Assembly (NCBI RefSeq): GCF_000312045.1
Contig: NZ_HE978634.1
Location: 801,940-865,939 of the forward strand
Origin: Noviherbaspirillum massiliense JC206
GTDB taxonomy: Bacteria; Pseudomonadota; Gammaproteobacteria; Burkholderiales; Burkholderiaceae_D
Length of the DNA: 64,000 nucleotides
Direction: 5' to 3'
The position numbers and the translations under genes are program-made. Within the stretch, counting starts at the first letter, position 1; the number at the start of each line of letters is the position of its first letter. The notes beneath the pieces are model-generated. The model saw only the letters and a program-made list of their open reading frames with translations, was not told the DNA's origin and made no database searches. Below, one piece after another: positions 22,562 to 34,293 of the stretch.

Positions 22562-23896
22562 ATGCGGGAAACAATGCAGCATTATTTTTACGACCTCGCC
22601 GACTTCATCCAGTCCCGCATCAAGGGAAGGGAACAAAGCACCTGCTGGCTGGCGGCGGAAGCGTCCGACTTCGTACGCTTCAACCGCAGCGCCATCCGTC
22701 AGCCGGGGCATGTGCAGCAGATCTCGCTGTCGCTGCAGCTGATCGACGGCCTGCGCCACGCGGGCAGCAGGCTCACACTGGCCGGTGACCTCGAATCCGA
22801 CCGCGCGCTGATCGAACGCAACCTGGAAGCATTGCGCGCGCAACTGCCGGACCTGCCGGAAGACCCGCACCTGCTGCTGTCGACCGAGCCGCATTCGACC
22901 GAGCACATCGCGCCATCGCAGCTGCCGGCGACGACTTCCATGGTGGATGAGATTCTCGATGCGGCGCGCGATCACGACATGGTGGGCATCCTCGCGGCCG
23001 GGCCGGTCTATCGCGGCTTCGCCAATTCCCTCGGCCAGCGCAACTGGCATGAGACCGCCAGCTTCAATTTCGACTGGAGCCTGTACCACAGCCGTGACAA
23101 GGCGGTGAAGACGACCTACGCCGGCTTTGCCTGGGACAGCGCCCAATTCCACGCGAAATTCGGCAATGCAGTGGACCAGCTTGCCATCCTCGGGCGCGAA
23201 GCGATGACCATCCGTCCCGGCCCTTGCAGGGCTTATCTTGCGCCTGCAGCGCTGAATGAAATCGTCGGCATGCTGAACTGGGACGGCCTTTCCGAAAAGG
23301 CCTTGCGTACGCGCCAGAGCTCGCTGCGCCGCATGCGCGACGAAGGCCTGTGCCTGCATCCGTCGGTGACACTCATCGAAAACACCGCCGAAGGCCTGGC
23401 GCCGGCCTTCCAGGGCGAAGGCTACATCAAGCCGGAACGCTTGACGCTGATCGGGCAGGGGCGTCTGACTGGCAGCATGGTCGCGCCGCGTACCGCCAGG
23501 GAATACGGTATCGCCAGCAATGGCGCCGACAACGGGGAAGGGATGGCGTCGGCAGAACTCGCCGGCGGCGATGTGCCGCTTGCCCGGGTGTTGAAGGAGC
23601 TGGATACCGGGGTCTTCATCGGCAACCTGTGGTACCTGAATTTTTCCGATCGCGCCAATTGCCGTCTTACCGGCATGACGCGCTTCGCCACCTTCTGGGT
23701 CGAGAACGGGGAAATCCGGGCACCGCTGAACGTAATGCGCTTTGACGATTCGGTGTTCCGGATGCTGGGCGACAACCTGGTCGGACTGACGCAGGAACGC
23801 GAACTGCTGATCGATACCGACACCTATGGCGCCCGCAGCACTGCCAGCGCACGCCTGCCGGGTGCGCTGGTGAAGGATTTCATGTTCGTACTGTAG
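22562..23896 (+). CDS. TldE/PmbA-like partner subunit
   Basis: A 444-residue protein of the same superfamily but without a zinc HExxxH motif, as in TldE/PmbA. Typical parts are the beta-rich C-terminal half (APRTAREYGIASNGADNGEG, NLWYLNFSDRANCRLTGMTR). It is spaced 2 bp from the TldD-like gene, so they surely form one operon and one complex. The substrate is unknown. Confidence 0.87.
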   Translation: MRETMQHYFYDLADFIQSRIKGREQSTCWLAAEASDFVRFNRSAIRQPGHVQQISLSLQLIDGLRHAGSRLTLAGDLESDRALIERNLEALRAQLPDLPEDPHLLLSTEPHSTEHIAPSQLPATTSMVDEILDAARDHDMVGILAAGPVYRGFANSLGQRNWHETASFNFDWSLYHSRDKAVKTTYAGFAWDSAQFHAKFGNAVDQLAILGREAMTIRPGPCRAYLAPAALNEIVGMLNWDGLSEKALRTRQSSLRRMRDEGLCLHPSVTLIENTAEGLAPAFQGEGYIKPERLTLIGQGRLTGSMVAPRTAREYGIASNGADNGEGMASAELAGGDVPLARVLKELDTGVFIGNLWYLNFSDRANCRLTGMTRFATFWVENGEIRAPLNVMRFDDSVFRMLGDNLVGLTQERELLIDTDTYGARSTASARLPGALVKDFMFVL

Positions 23897-23914
23897 AAGC
23901 GGTCCGGGTCCGGC

Positions 23915-25153
23915 TCAGACCACGCCCTTGGCGCGCAGGGCGGCGATCTCTTCCGCGCTGTGTCCGAGCAAATCGCCCAGCACGTCGTCGGTGTGCTGTC
24001 CCAGCAGGGGCGGCGGCATGTCGTAGCGCGGCGGCGTGGCCGACATCTTCATCGGGCTGCCGACCAGCTTGACCGTGCCGCCGGTCGGATGCGGCAAGTC
24101 CACGCGCAGGTTGCGCGCGAGCACCTGCGGATTCTCGAACACTTCATCGAGGTTGTTGATCGGCCCGCAGGGCACGCCGGCGGCTTCGAGCGCATCGATC
24201 CATTCCTGCTTGGTCTTGGTCTTGACCATGTCCGCCAGCAGCGGCACCAGCTGGTCGCGGTAGCGCACCCGCGCCGGATTGGTGGCGAAGCGCTCGTCCT
24301 GCGCCAGCTCGGGCCGTCCGCCCGCTTCGACGAACTTGCGGTACTGGCCGTCGTTGCCGACGGCGACGATGATGTGCCCGTCGGACGTGGCGAAGGTCTG
24401 ATACGGCACGATGTTGGGATGCGCATTGCCCCAGCGCCTGGGCGGATTGCCGCTTGCCAGGTAATTGGTGTTCATGTTGGCCAGCATCGCCACCTGCACG
24501 TCGAGCAGCGCCATGTCGATGTACTGGCCTTCGCCGGTGCGGTCGCGGTGGGCCAGCGCGGCCATCACCGCAATCGTGGAATACATGCCGGTCATCAGGT
24601 CGGAAATCGCCACGCCGGCCTTTTGCGGGCCGCCGCCCGGCAAGTCGTCGCGCTCGCCGGTGATCGACATGAAGCCGCCCATGCCCTGCACGATGAAGTC
24701 GTAGCCGGCGCGCTGCGCGTAGGGGCCGGTCTGGCCGAATCCGGTGATCGAGCAATACACGATGTCCGGTTTTTCCCGCTTCAGGGATTCATAGTCGAGG
24801 CCGTATTTCTTCAGCTGGCCGACCTTGTAATTTTCCAGCACCACGTCGGACTGGCGCGCCAGTTCGCGCACGATGTCCTGGCCTTCCTTGCTGGAGATGT
24901 CGAGGGTGATGGAGCGCTTGCCGCGGTTGGCGGCGAGGTAGTAGGCCGCTTCGCTGGTGTCGCGGCCTTCGGCGTCGCGCAGGTAGGGCGGGCCCCAGTG
25001 CCGGGTGTCGTCGCCCGCGCCGGGGCGTTCCACCTTGATGACGTCGGCGCCGAGGTCGGCGAGGTTCTGGGCGCACCAGGGTCCGGCGAGGACGCGGGTG
25101 AGGTCGAGTACGCGGATGTGTCCAAGTGCTTTTTTCAGTGGCGAGTCAGCCAT
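23915..25153 (-). CDS. CaiB/BaiF-family (class III) CoA transferase
   Basis: A 412-residue CoA transferase starting MADSPLKKALGHIRVLDLTR. The sequence LAGPWCAQNLADLGADVIKV, then RGKRSITLDI, and the catalytic aspartate region GVAISDLMTGMYS (near residue 170-180) fit class III enzymes such as formyl-CoA or succinyl-CoA:substrate transferases. The substrate cannot be told. The start codon lies inside the last codons of the GGDEF-EAL gene (19 bp overlap), suggesting transcription together with it. The longer open frame beyond 25153 is not real. Confidence 0.9.
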   Translation of the reverse strand: MADSPLKKALGHIRVLDLTRVLAGPWCAQNLADLGADVIKVERPGAGDDTRHWGPPYLRDAEGRDTSEAAYYLAANRGKRSITLDISSKEGQDIVRELARQSDVVLENYKVGQLKKYGLDYESLKREKPDIVYCSITGFGQTGPYAQRAGYDFIVQGMGGFMSITGERDDLPGGGPQKAGVAISDLMTGMYSTIAVMAALAHRDRTGEGQYIDMALLDVQVAMLANMNTNYLASGNPPRRWGNAHPNIVPYQTFATSDGHIIVAVGNDGQYRKFVEAGGRPELAQDERFATNPARVRYRDQLVPLLADMVKTKTKQEWIDALEAAGVPCGPINNLDEVFENPQVLARNLRVDLPHPTGGTVKLVGSPMKMSATPPRYDMPPPLLGQHTDDVLGDLLGHSAEEIAALRAKGVV

Positions 25154-27777
25154 TTTTCGAATTGCGGAGGCGAGAGTGGTTGAGTGAAGTAGTAACCCTG
25201 GGCGATGTCGCAGCCGCGGTCGCGCAGATAATCCAGCTGCTGGCGGGTTTCCACTCCTTCCGCGACGACATCCAGCCCGAGCGGCTGCGCCATTGAAATG
25301 ATGGCATCGATGATTGCGCAATCATCATCATGGGCAGGCAGGCCGCTGACGAAACTGGTGTCGATTTTAACCTTATGTACCGGAAAGCGCCTCAAGTGCG
25401 TCAGGCTGGAGGAGCCGGTGCCGAAGTCATCGATGCTCAGGCCGATCTCCTTTTCGGTGAGACGGTCGAGCAAGGCCGCCGTCATCGCCTCGCCATGCAT
25501 GACGGTGCTTTCGCTGACTTCCCATTCGAGGCGCAGTCCGGGTATGCCGCAATCCGCGAGCCTGTCTTCGAGCATCGGCATCAGCTGGCGGTCCATCAGC
25601 TGGGCTGTCGACAAGTTGAGCGCGATGTTGAATTCGTCCAGGCCTCGTGCACGCCATGCCTGGAACTGGGCGCAGATATCGTCGACTGCCCACCGATTGA
25701 GTGCCGGCAGCAGTCCCGCCCGTTCCGCCACCGGCAGGAAATGGGCGGGCAGCAGCAGGCCGTATTGCGGATGCTGCCAGCGCAGGAAGGCTTCGACGCA
25801 GCAGACCTTCCCGGTGCGCAAGTCAATCTGCGGCTGGTAGTGATGCTGAAGCGCGCCGGATTCGAGGGCCTTGCGCAAATCGTTTTCCAGTGCCGGCCGG
25901 GAGCTTGCATCCTTTTCCAGCACCGGCGTGGAAAGGCGGTAGCGGTCGCGCCCCGAGGATTTCGCCCGATACATCGCGAGATCCGCCTTTTTCATCAGTA
26001 CGTCGATCTCGGTTCCATCGAACGGGTAAAGGGCAATGCCCACGCTGGCAGTGATATCGATCATCCGGCCGTCGAGGAGGAAGGGGCTGCGCATTGCTTC
26101 CACGATCTGCTGCGCCAGGTCCTCGACCAGGCGGGCGTCGCTCAGGTCGCGCGCCACGAGCATGAACTTGTCGCGCCCCATGCGGGCCAGGACATCGTCG
26201 TTGCGCACCAGGTTCTTCAGGCGCAAAGCCGCCGCTTTCAGCAACTGGTCGGCCGCCGTCTCCCCCAATGATTCGAGGAGCGACCTGAAGCCATCCAGAT
26301 CGACGAAGAAAACCGCGAGCGCCGCCGAGCGCGAGGCGAGCTGCGGGAAGATCTCTTCCGCATGTTCGTACAGCACATGCCTCTCCGGCAGGCCTTCCAG
26401 CTTGCCGCGCTGGACCATGCGCCGCAACTGGGCTTCGGTCTTGCTGCGCCGCGCCTCCTGCGAGGCCAGTGCAATCATTTCTGCGGCGCTGGCGGCGAAA
26501 CCGGCTTCATCCTTGCGCCATTCCCGTGCCTGCCCGAGCTGCGCGAACAGCAGCACGCCATCCTGCCGCACCGGCATCAGCAGCAACGCCTTGATCTCGG
26601 CAGCGTGGAAATATTCGCAATACAGCGCCGTGCGTGCATCCTGGTCGACATCATCGACGACCAGCGGCCGGCCTTGCACCGCTGCCTCATGCAGCAGGGG
26701 ATGGCAGTTCAGGCCAGGTCCCGGCACCGAATCCTGGTGGCTGAAATTCTGTTTTACATCGTCATACATCAGGACGCAGCGGACTGAATCCGGATCGTCG
26801 CCGGCCGTCCAGTAGGCGCAGCGGTGCGCGCCGAGGGTTTTTGCAGACGTTTTCAGGATGGTTTTCAGTGCCATGCTGAAATCGGTCGGTGGACGCTGCG
26901 CCAGCCGGAACAGCTGGCTGACATAGTGCAACTGGCGCCTGTATTCCTGGCTGCGCTTCTGCAGTTCCAGCTGTTGCCAGGTGACGTCGCGGCCGCACAC
27001 CAGCAGGCCGGATACCGTGCCCTTCGCCGACAGATTGCGGACATGCGCCGCGAGGTGGCGCCAGGAGCGATCGCGATGCCTGGCACGGAAAACCGTGGGT
27101 TCCGGCGGCGCGGGCAGATCCAGCCGGAGGGCGCGCTTGAATGTGGCGCGAAGGCGGTGCCGGTCGTCCTTGTGTACCAGGTCCAGTGCCCGCACGCCGA
27201 TCAGCTCTTCTTCGCTGTAGCCGAGAATATCCTTGAAGGAAGGGTTGGCAAACCGGAACCTGGAATCGGGATCGCAGATGCAGACCAGGTCCGGAAAATT
27301 CTCCACGATGGCTTGCAGGCGCCGGATCACCAGCGGCGGGATGGGTTTAGGCGATGGCACATGCATGTCCTGGCGCCGGGGCGCGGGCTGCAGCACCCAT
27401 ATCGTGCATTTCACGTCCGGCAGATTGTCCAGCCGGTGCACCATGAGGTTGAAGTGCGCCAGGTTGCCTTGCCGGTCCACCAGGGCAACATGCACGATGC
27501 GTCCATCCTCGCCGGTCAAGCTTTGCAGAGGGTTGTTCGACAGCGCTGCGCTGGTGTTGGCCGCAGGGAAAAGCGATGCCACGTGCCGGCCGACCAGCTC
27601 GCGCTGGTCGAATCCCAGCCGTTCCGCAAGTTCGTCATTGACGCGCGCGATCAAGCCGTTTTGCAGGAAGATCATTCCGGCATCGGAGCCGCCCAGCATC
27701 TCGGTCAGGGCTTGCCATTCCTCGGGGAAAAGAGATGCCGGGGTATCGGATGAGGTTCTTGATTGGGTACTTGTCAT
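25135..27777 (-). CDS. PAS-PAS-GAF-GGDEF-EAL cyclic-di-GMP protein with degenerate GGDEF
   Basis: About 880 residues, no membrane helices. Two PAS domains (about residues 20-120 and 150-280) and a GAF domain (about 310-450) form the sensory half. The GGDEF domain (about 485-640) has GRDKF instead of GGDEF, so it should not make c-di-GMP and may only bind GTP. The EAL domain (from YQPQIDLRTGKVCCVEAF) has EAF for EAL, but keeps the LNLST asparagine, the EVSES glutamate, DDFGTG, KID, AEGVET and QGYYF, so phosphodiesterase activity looks intact. Start at 27777 (MTSTQSRTS) is chosen; a Met at 27810 is possible. Confidence 0.93.
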   Translation of the reverse strand: MTSTQSRTSSDTPASLFPEEWQALTEMLGGSDAGMIFLQNGLIARVNDELAERLGFDQRELVGRHVASLFPAANTSAALSNNPLQSLTGEDGRIVHVALVDRQGNLAHFNLMVHRLDNLPDVKCTIWVLQPAPRRQDMHVPSPKPIPPLVIRRLQAIVENFPDLVCICDPDSRFRFANPSFKDILGYSEEELIGVRALDLVHKDDRHRLRATFKRALRLDLPAPPEPTVFRARHRDRSWRHLAAHVRNLSAKGTVSGLLVCGRDVTWQQLELQKRSQEYRRQLHYVSQLFRLAQRPPTDFSMALKTILKTSAKTLGAHRCAYWTAGDDPDSVRCVLMYDDVKQNFSHQDSVPGPGLNCHPLLHEAAVQGRPLVVDDVDQDARTALYCEYFHAAEIKALLLMPVRQDGVLLFAQLGQAREWRKDEAGFAASAAEMIALASQEARRSKTEAQLRRMVQRGKLEGLPERHVLYEHAEEIFPQLASRSAALAVFFVDLDGFRSLLESLGETAADQLLKAAALRLKNLVRNDDVLARMGRDKFMLVARDLSDARLVEDLAQQIVEAMRSPFLLDGRMIDITASVGIALYPFDGTEIDVLMKKADLAMYRAKSSGRDRYRLSTPVLEKDASSRPALENDLRKALESGALQHHYQPQIDLRTGKVCCVEAFLRWQHPQYGLLLPAHFLPVAERAGLLPALNRWAVDDICAQFQAWRARGLDEFNIALNLSTAQLMDRQLMPMLEDRLADCGIPGLRLEWEVSESTVMHGEAMTAALLDRLTEKEIGLSIDDFGTGSSSLTHLRRFPVHKVKIDTSFVSGLPAHDDDCAIIDAIISMAQPLGLDVVAEGVETRQQLDYLRDRGCDIAQGYYFTQPLSPPQFEKWLTRH

Positions 27778-27895
27778 TTCCGGGCAGGAAAAACAGATCG
27801 GGCGGATCATGCCGCCCTCGGACGATATGCACGGGAAAGAAAGATCCGCATTAGACTAGCTGCTCCCGCGCGCATTCCATTGAAAATATCGATAT

Positions 27896-28675
27896 ATGTG
27901 GCCCTATCCGAAAGTTGTTGCCCATCGCGGCGGCGGTAGCCTCGCTCCTGAAAATACCCTGGCAGCAATGCGCTGCGGCCTGCAGCACGGCTTTCATGCA
28001 GTGGAATTCGACGTGATGCTGGCCCGGGATGAAGTGCCGGTGCTGGTGCACGACCCGCGCCTGGGGCGCACCGTGCGCGGCATTGGCGAAGTGAAAGATT
28101 TCACCGCGCAGCAGTTGGCGGCAATGGACGCGGGTTCCTGGTTCGGCACCGGGTTTGCCGGCGAACCGGTGCCGACACTGGAGCAGGTGGTGGGGTTCTG
28201 CAAGGAAAACCGGATCTGGATGAACGTGGAAATCAAGCCTTCGCCCGGGCAGGAGCAGCGCACGGGAGAGGTGGTTGCCCTATGCCTGCAACGCCTGTTT
28301 TCCGAGGACTTGGCTGTCGGCGCGCAGGAGAAACATCCCTCGCGCCTGCCGCTGCTGTCCTCCTTTTCCTGGGAAGCCTTGCAGCAGGCACAATTGCATG
28401 CACCGGACCTGCCGCGCGCCTACCTGGTCGAGGTGATCCTGGCAGACTGGCGGGAGCGGCTGGAGATGCTGGAAGCGGTCGCCCTGCACGTCAACCATCG
28501 GCACTTGCTGCCCGAAAAGGCGGGAGCGGTGAAGGAAGCTGGCTTCGGATTGTTTTGCTATACCGTCAATGATCCGCGCCGCGCCCGGGAAATCCTGGCA
28601 TGGGGCGTGGACGCATTCTGCACCGACCGGATCGACTTGATCGGGCCGGATTTTGCCCAAGCTAATCACGTATAA
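27896..28675 (+). CDS. ugpQ: Glycerophosphodiester phosphodiesterase
   Basis: A 259-residue cytoplasmic GDPD that cuts glycerophosphodiesters to glycerol-3-phosphate and an alcohol. The catalytic parts are visible: [28 protein letters not shown] with the metal-binding Glu and Asp, VLVHDP, and later VEIKPSPGQ and the [12 protein letters not shown] strand. No signal peptide, so it is the cytosolic UgpQ type. It stands 41 bp upstream of alaS. Confidence 0.92.
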   Translation: MWPYPKVVAHRGGGSLAPENTLAAMRCGLQHGFHAVEFDVMLARDEVPVLVHDPRLGRTVRGIGEVKDFTAQQLAAMDAGSWFGTGFAGEPVPTLEQVVGFCKENRIWMNVEIKPSPGQEQRTGEVVALCLQRLFSEDLAVGAQEKHPSRLPLLSSFSWEALQQAQLHAPDLPRAYLVEVILADWRERLEMLEAVALHVNHRHLLPEKAGAVKEAGFGLFCYTVNDPRRAREILAWGVDAFCTDRIDLIGPDFAQANHV

Positions 28676-28716
28676 TCAACGGTTTGCAATGCCTTGCCAC
28701 CTTTTCCCGAAAGAAC

Positions 28717-31326
<2,610 letters not shown>

Positions 31327-31344
31327 TTGCGGCGCGGATTCCCG

Positions 31345-31869
31345 ATGACGTATCGCTTTTGTCCGATGTGCGCCGCGCCTCTGGTCGAGCGCGCGGACGC
31401 AGGCGAGGGCGGCAAGGTCCGCTTGGCCTGTCCGGACGGGCATTGGACGCATTGGGACAATCCGCTGCCGGTGCTGGCGGCGCTGGTGGAATACGAGGGA
31501 AAGATGCTGCTGGCGCGTAATGCCGCCTGGCCGGAAAAGATGTTCGCGCTGATCACCGGCTTCATGGAGCGCGGCGAAACGCCGGAGCAGGGCATCGCGC
31601 GCGAGCTGAAGGAAGAAACCAATCTCGATGCCGACGAAATTCACCTGATCGGGGTCTATGAATTCGTTCGCAAGAATGAAGTGATCATTGCCTATCATGT
31701 GAAGGCGTCGGGAACCATCCGCCTGTCCGAGGAACTGGTCGATTACCGGCTGGTCGCCCCGGAAAAACTGCGGCCCTGGCATGCCGGCACGGGATATGCG
31801 GTCGCAGACTGGATGCGGGCCCGCGGCCTGGAGGTGCAGTTCATCGAATTCCCCGGCGGTTCCTCCTGA
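31345..31869 (+). CDS. Nudix hydrolase with N-terminal zinc ribbon
   Basis: A 174-residue protein. A zinc ribbon (CPMC ... CPDGH) is followed by a Nudix domain whose box reads GFMERGETPEQGIARELKEE, then TNLD. It probably cleaves a nucleoside diphosphate derivative in the cytoplasm; the zinc ribbon recalls NudC, though the NudC SQPWPFP motif is absent. It is 18 bp after alaS and is likely cotranscribed. Confidence 0.88.
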   Translation: MTYRFCPMCAAPLVERADAGEGGKVRLACPDGHWTHWDNPLPVLAALVEYEGKMLLARNAAWPEKMFALITGFMERGETPEQGIARELKEETNLDADEIHLIGVYEFVRKNEVIIAYHVKASGTIRLSEELVDYRLVAPEKLRPWHAGTGYAVADWMRARGLEVQFIEFPGGSS

Positions 31870-31946
31870 GCTTGTTGCGTCGCACAAAGACCTCGCCTTT
31901 TCAGTAAAATTATCAACTTCTGTCGATCCAATCGCTTCTCATTACC

Positions 31947-32174
31947 ATGGAATTTCACAAAGAGGTCGATGCCCGCGGCTTGAACTGCCCGCTGCCCATC
32001 CTGAAAGCCAAAAAAGCCCTGGCCGAGCTGGTCAGCGGACAGGTGCTGAAGGTGCTCGCAACCGATCCCGGATCGGTGCGCGATTTCCAGGCGTTCGCAA
32101 AGCAGACCGGCAACGAGCTGCTGTCGCATAGTCAGACGGGCCAGGAATTCGTTTTTTTGATGAAGCGTAAATAA
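31947..32174 (+). CDS. TusA-family sulfurtransferase
   Basis: A 75-residue sulfur carrier of the TusA/SirA family. The active-site motif LNCPLPIL (Cys14) and the fold pattern VDARGLNCP...LATDPGSV...FVFLMKRK fit fully. It hands persulfide sulfur to targets such as the tRNA thiolation or molybdenum cofactor path. Not the canonical tusA by context, so the partner is unknown. Confidence 0.9.
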   Translation: MEFHKEVDARGLNCPLPILKAKKALAELVSGQVLKVLATDPGSVRDFQAFAKQTGNELLSHSQTGQEFVFLMKRK

Positions 32175-32431
32175 CAGGTGTAGCGGACCGCGCTATCATC
32201 CGGCGTTCATTGCTTCAGGCTTGTTTCGGATCAATCTGCCAGTACTTCTTCCGGCACAAGTCATCTCCCGGCAGGTTTTCAAGTGTTTTCATTTTTCATT
32301 AAAAGTTTTAGTAGATATTCTCTACCCTTTAAACGAACGGTCGTGCTAAATTTTCGCGTTCAGCAGCGATCTCTCCTATAATCCGGTTTTAGCTTACGTT
32401 ATCGTCAATATCCCTTTAAAAAGGCAAAACT
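32175..32431. other. Promoter region of the etf operon
   Basis: A 257-base AT-rich gap before etfB. It holds no gene. The A+T-rich part (32288-32350) is the likely promoter area, but I could not choose a single -35/-10 pair. Confidence 0.4.
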
Positions 32432-33181
32432 ATGAAAGTGTTGGTTCCAGTCAAACGTGTCGTTGATTACAACGTCAAGGTCCGTGTGAAGTCGGATGGG
32501 ACGGGCGTGGATGTCGCCAATGTCAAGATGTCGATGAACCCGTTTGATGAAATCGCCGTGGAAGAAGCAACACGCCTGAAAGAAGCGGGCAAGGCCACCG
32601 AAGTGGTCGCTGTCTCCTGCGGCGTGACCCAATGCCAGGAAACCCTGCGCACCGCGATGGCGATCGGCGCTGACCGCGGCATCCTGGTCGAGACCGACGC
32701 GGAATTGCAGCCGCTGGCCGTGGCAAAACTGCTCAAGGCCCTGGCCGACAAGGAACAGCCGCAGCTGATCATCCTCGGCAAGCAAGCCATCGACGATGAC
32801 TGCAACCAGACTGGCCAGATGCTCGCCGCCCTGCTGGGCTGGCCGCAAGCCACCTTCGCATCCAAGGTCACGATCGACAACGGCAAGGCCACGGTTACCC
32901 GCGAAGTGGACGGCGGCCTGGAAACCGTCGCGCTGACCCTGCCGGCAGTTGTCACCACCGATTTGCGCCTGAACGAGCCGCGCTATGTGACCCTGCCCAA
33001 CATCATGAAGGCCAAGAAGAAGCCGCTGGAGGTGGTCAAGCCCGCCGATCTCGGCGTGGACGTGGCGCCGCGCCTGAAGACCCTGAAAGTGTCCGAGCCG
33101 CCCAAGCGCTCCGCCGGCATCAAGGTGCCGGACGTCGCAACGCTGGTCACCAAGCTCCGGAACGAAGCGAAAGTCATCTAA
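32432..33181 (+). CDS. etfB: Electron transfer flavoprotein subunit beta
   Basis: A 249-residue protein starting [20 protein letters not shown], the beta subunit of ETF, which binds AMP and shuttles electrons from acyl-CoA dehydrogenases to ETF-ubiquinone oxidoreductase. The recognition loop (around [17 protein letters not shown]) near residue 190-205 is typical. It is 69 bp upstream of etfA. Confidence 0.96.
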   Translation: MKVLVPVKRVVDYNVKVRVKSDGTGVDVANVKMSMNPFDEIAVEEATRLKEAGKATEVVAVSCGVTQCQETLRTAMAIGADRGILVETDAELQPLAVAKLLKALADKEQPQLIILGKQAIDDDCNQTGQMLAALLGWPQATFASKVTIDNGKATVTREVDGGLETVALTLPAVVTTDLRLNEPRYVTLPNIMKAKKKPLEVVKPADLGVDVAPRLKTLKVSEPPKRSAGIKVPDVATLVTKLRNEAKVI

Positions 33182-33250
33182 CCATCTCCAGACAGAAGAT
33201 GCGCCGGCGCCTTCTAGAGGCGCGCGCTCACCAACAAACAGGAAACCATC

Positions 33251-34183
33251 ATGACCGCACTTGTCATTGCTGAACACGACAACGCTTCGCTCAAGGGAAG
33301 CACCCTCAATACCATCACTGCCGCTGCCCAATGCGGCGGCGATGTCCACGTTCTGGTTGCCGGCCACAACTGTGGCGCGGCGGCCGAAGCCGCTTCCAAG
33401 GTGGCCGGCGTTGCCAAGGTACTGGTGGCCGACGCGGCGCAATTTGCCGACGGCCTGGCCGAGAATGTCGCCGAGCAGGCGCTGGCCCTGGCGAGCGGCT
33501 ATTCGCACATCCTCGCTCCGGCAACCGCCTTCGGCAAGAACGTGCTGCCGCGCGTGGCCGCCAAGCTGGACGTGGGGCAGATCTCCGAAATCACCAAGGT
33601 CGATTCGCCCGATACCTTCGAGCGTCCGATCTATGCCGGCAACGCCATCGCTACCGTGCAGTCGAGCGATGCCGTCAAGGTCATCACCGTGCGTACCACC
33701 GGCTTCGATGCCGCAGCCGCGACGGGCGGTTCGGCAGCCATCGAGAAAGTGGAAGCAGTTGGCGACTCCGGCAAATCCGCTTTCGTGTCGCGCGAAGTGG
33801 CGAAATCCGACCGTCCGGAACTGACCGCTGCGAAGATCATCGTTTCCGGCGGCCGCGGCATGGGCTCGGGCGACAACTTCAAGATCCTGGAACCGCTGGC
33901 CGACAAGCTGGGCGCTGCCATGGGTGCATCCCGCGCGGCCGTGGACGCTGGCTTCGTGCCGAACGACTGGCAGGTCGGCCAGACCGGCAAGATCGTCGCG
34001 CCGCAGCTGTATATCGCCGTCGGCATTTCCGGCGCGATCCAGCACCTGGCCGGCATGAAGGATTCCAAGACCATCGTGGCAATCAACAAGGATCCGGAAG
34101 CGCCGATCTTCTCGGTGGCCGACTACGGCATCGTGGGTGACCTGTTTGAAGTCGTTCCGCAGCTGGTAAAAGAACTGGGCTAA
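33251..34183 (+). CDS. etfA: Electron transfer flavoprotein subunit alpha
   Basis: A 310-residue ETF alpha subunit. The N-terminal domain starts [14 protein letters not shown]; the C-terminal FAD domain has [12 protein letters not shown], then [30 protein letters not shown] and [11 protein letters not shown]. An AGGAAA ribosome site precedes the ATG. Together with EtfB it accepts electrons from the dehydrogenase encoded just downstream. Confidence 0.96.
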   Translation: MTALVIAEHDNASLKGSTLNTITAAAQCGGDVHVLVAGHNCGAAAEAASKVAGVAKVLVADAAQFADGLAENVAEQALALASGYSHILAPATAFGKNVLPRVAAKLDVGQISEITKVDSPDTFERPIYAGNAIATVQSSDAVKVITVRTTGFDAAAATGGSAAIEKVEAVGDSGKSAFVSREVAKSDRPELTAAKIIVSGGRGMGSGDNFKILEPLADKLGAAMGASRAAVDAGFVPNDWQVGQTGKIVAPQLYIAVGISGAIQHLAGMKDSKTIVAINKDPEAPIFSVADYGIVGDLFEVVPQLVKELG

Positions 34184-34202
34184 ATAAAAGTCCATAGACT
34201 GC

Positions 34203-34283
34203 CTGGCAGGATTTGCCGGTTTGTTACGGGTCTGCGGCACATTTCCCGCTGTTCGTAACGAGCCCAGTCCTGCCAGTTTTTTT
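34203..34283 (+). promoter_or_regulatory. Structured intergenic element with terminator-like arm before acyl-CoA dehydrogenase
   Basis: CTGGCAGGA (34203-34211) pairs perfectly with TCCTGCCAG (34268-34276), followed at once by TTTTTTT (34277-34283), then the GGAGAC ribosome site. Inside the loop, GTTACG (34223-34228) pairs with CGTAAC (34254-34259), and GCGG can pair with CCGC. The T-run after the outer stem gives it the look of an intrinsic terminator or attenuator lying right before the start of the next gene. Confidence 0.5.
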
Positions 34284-34293
34284 GGAGACAACA

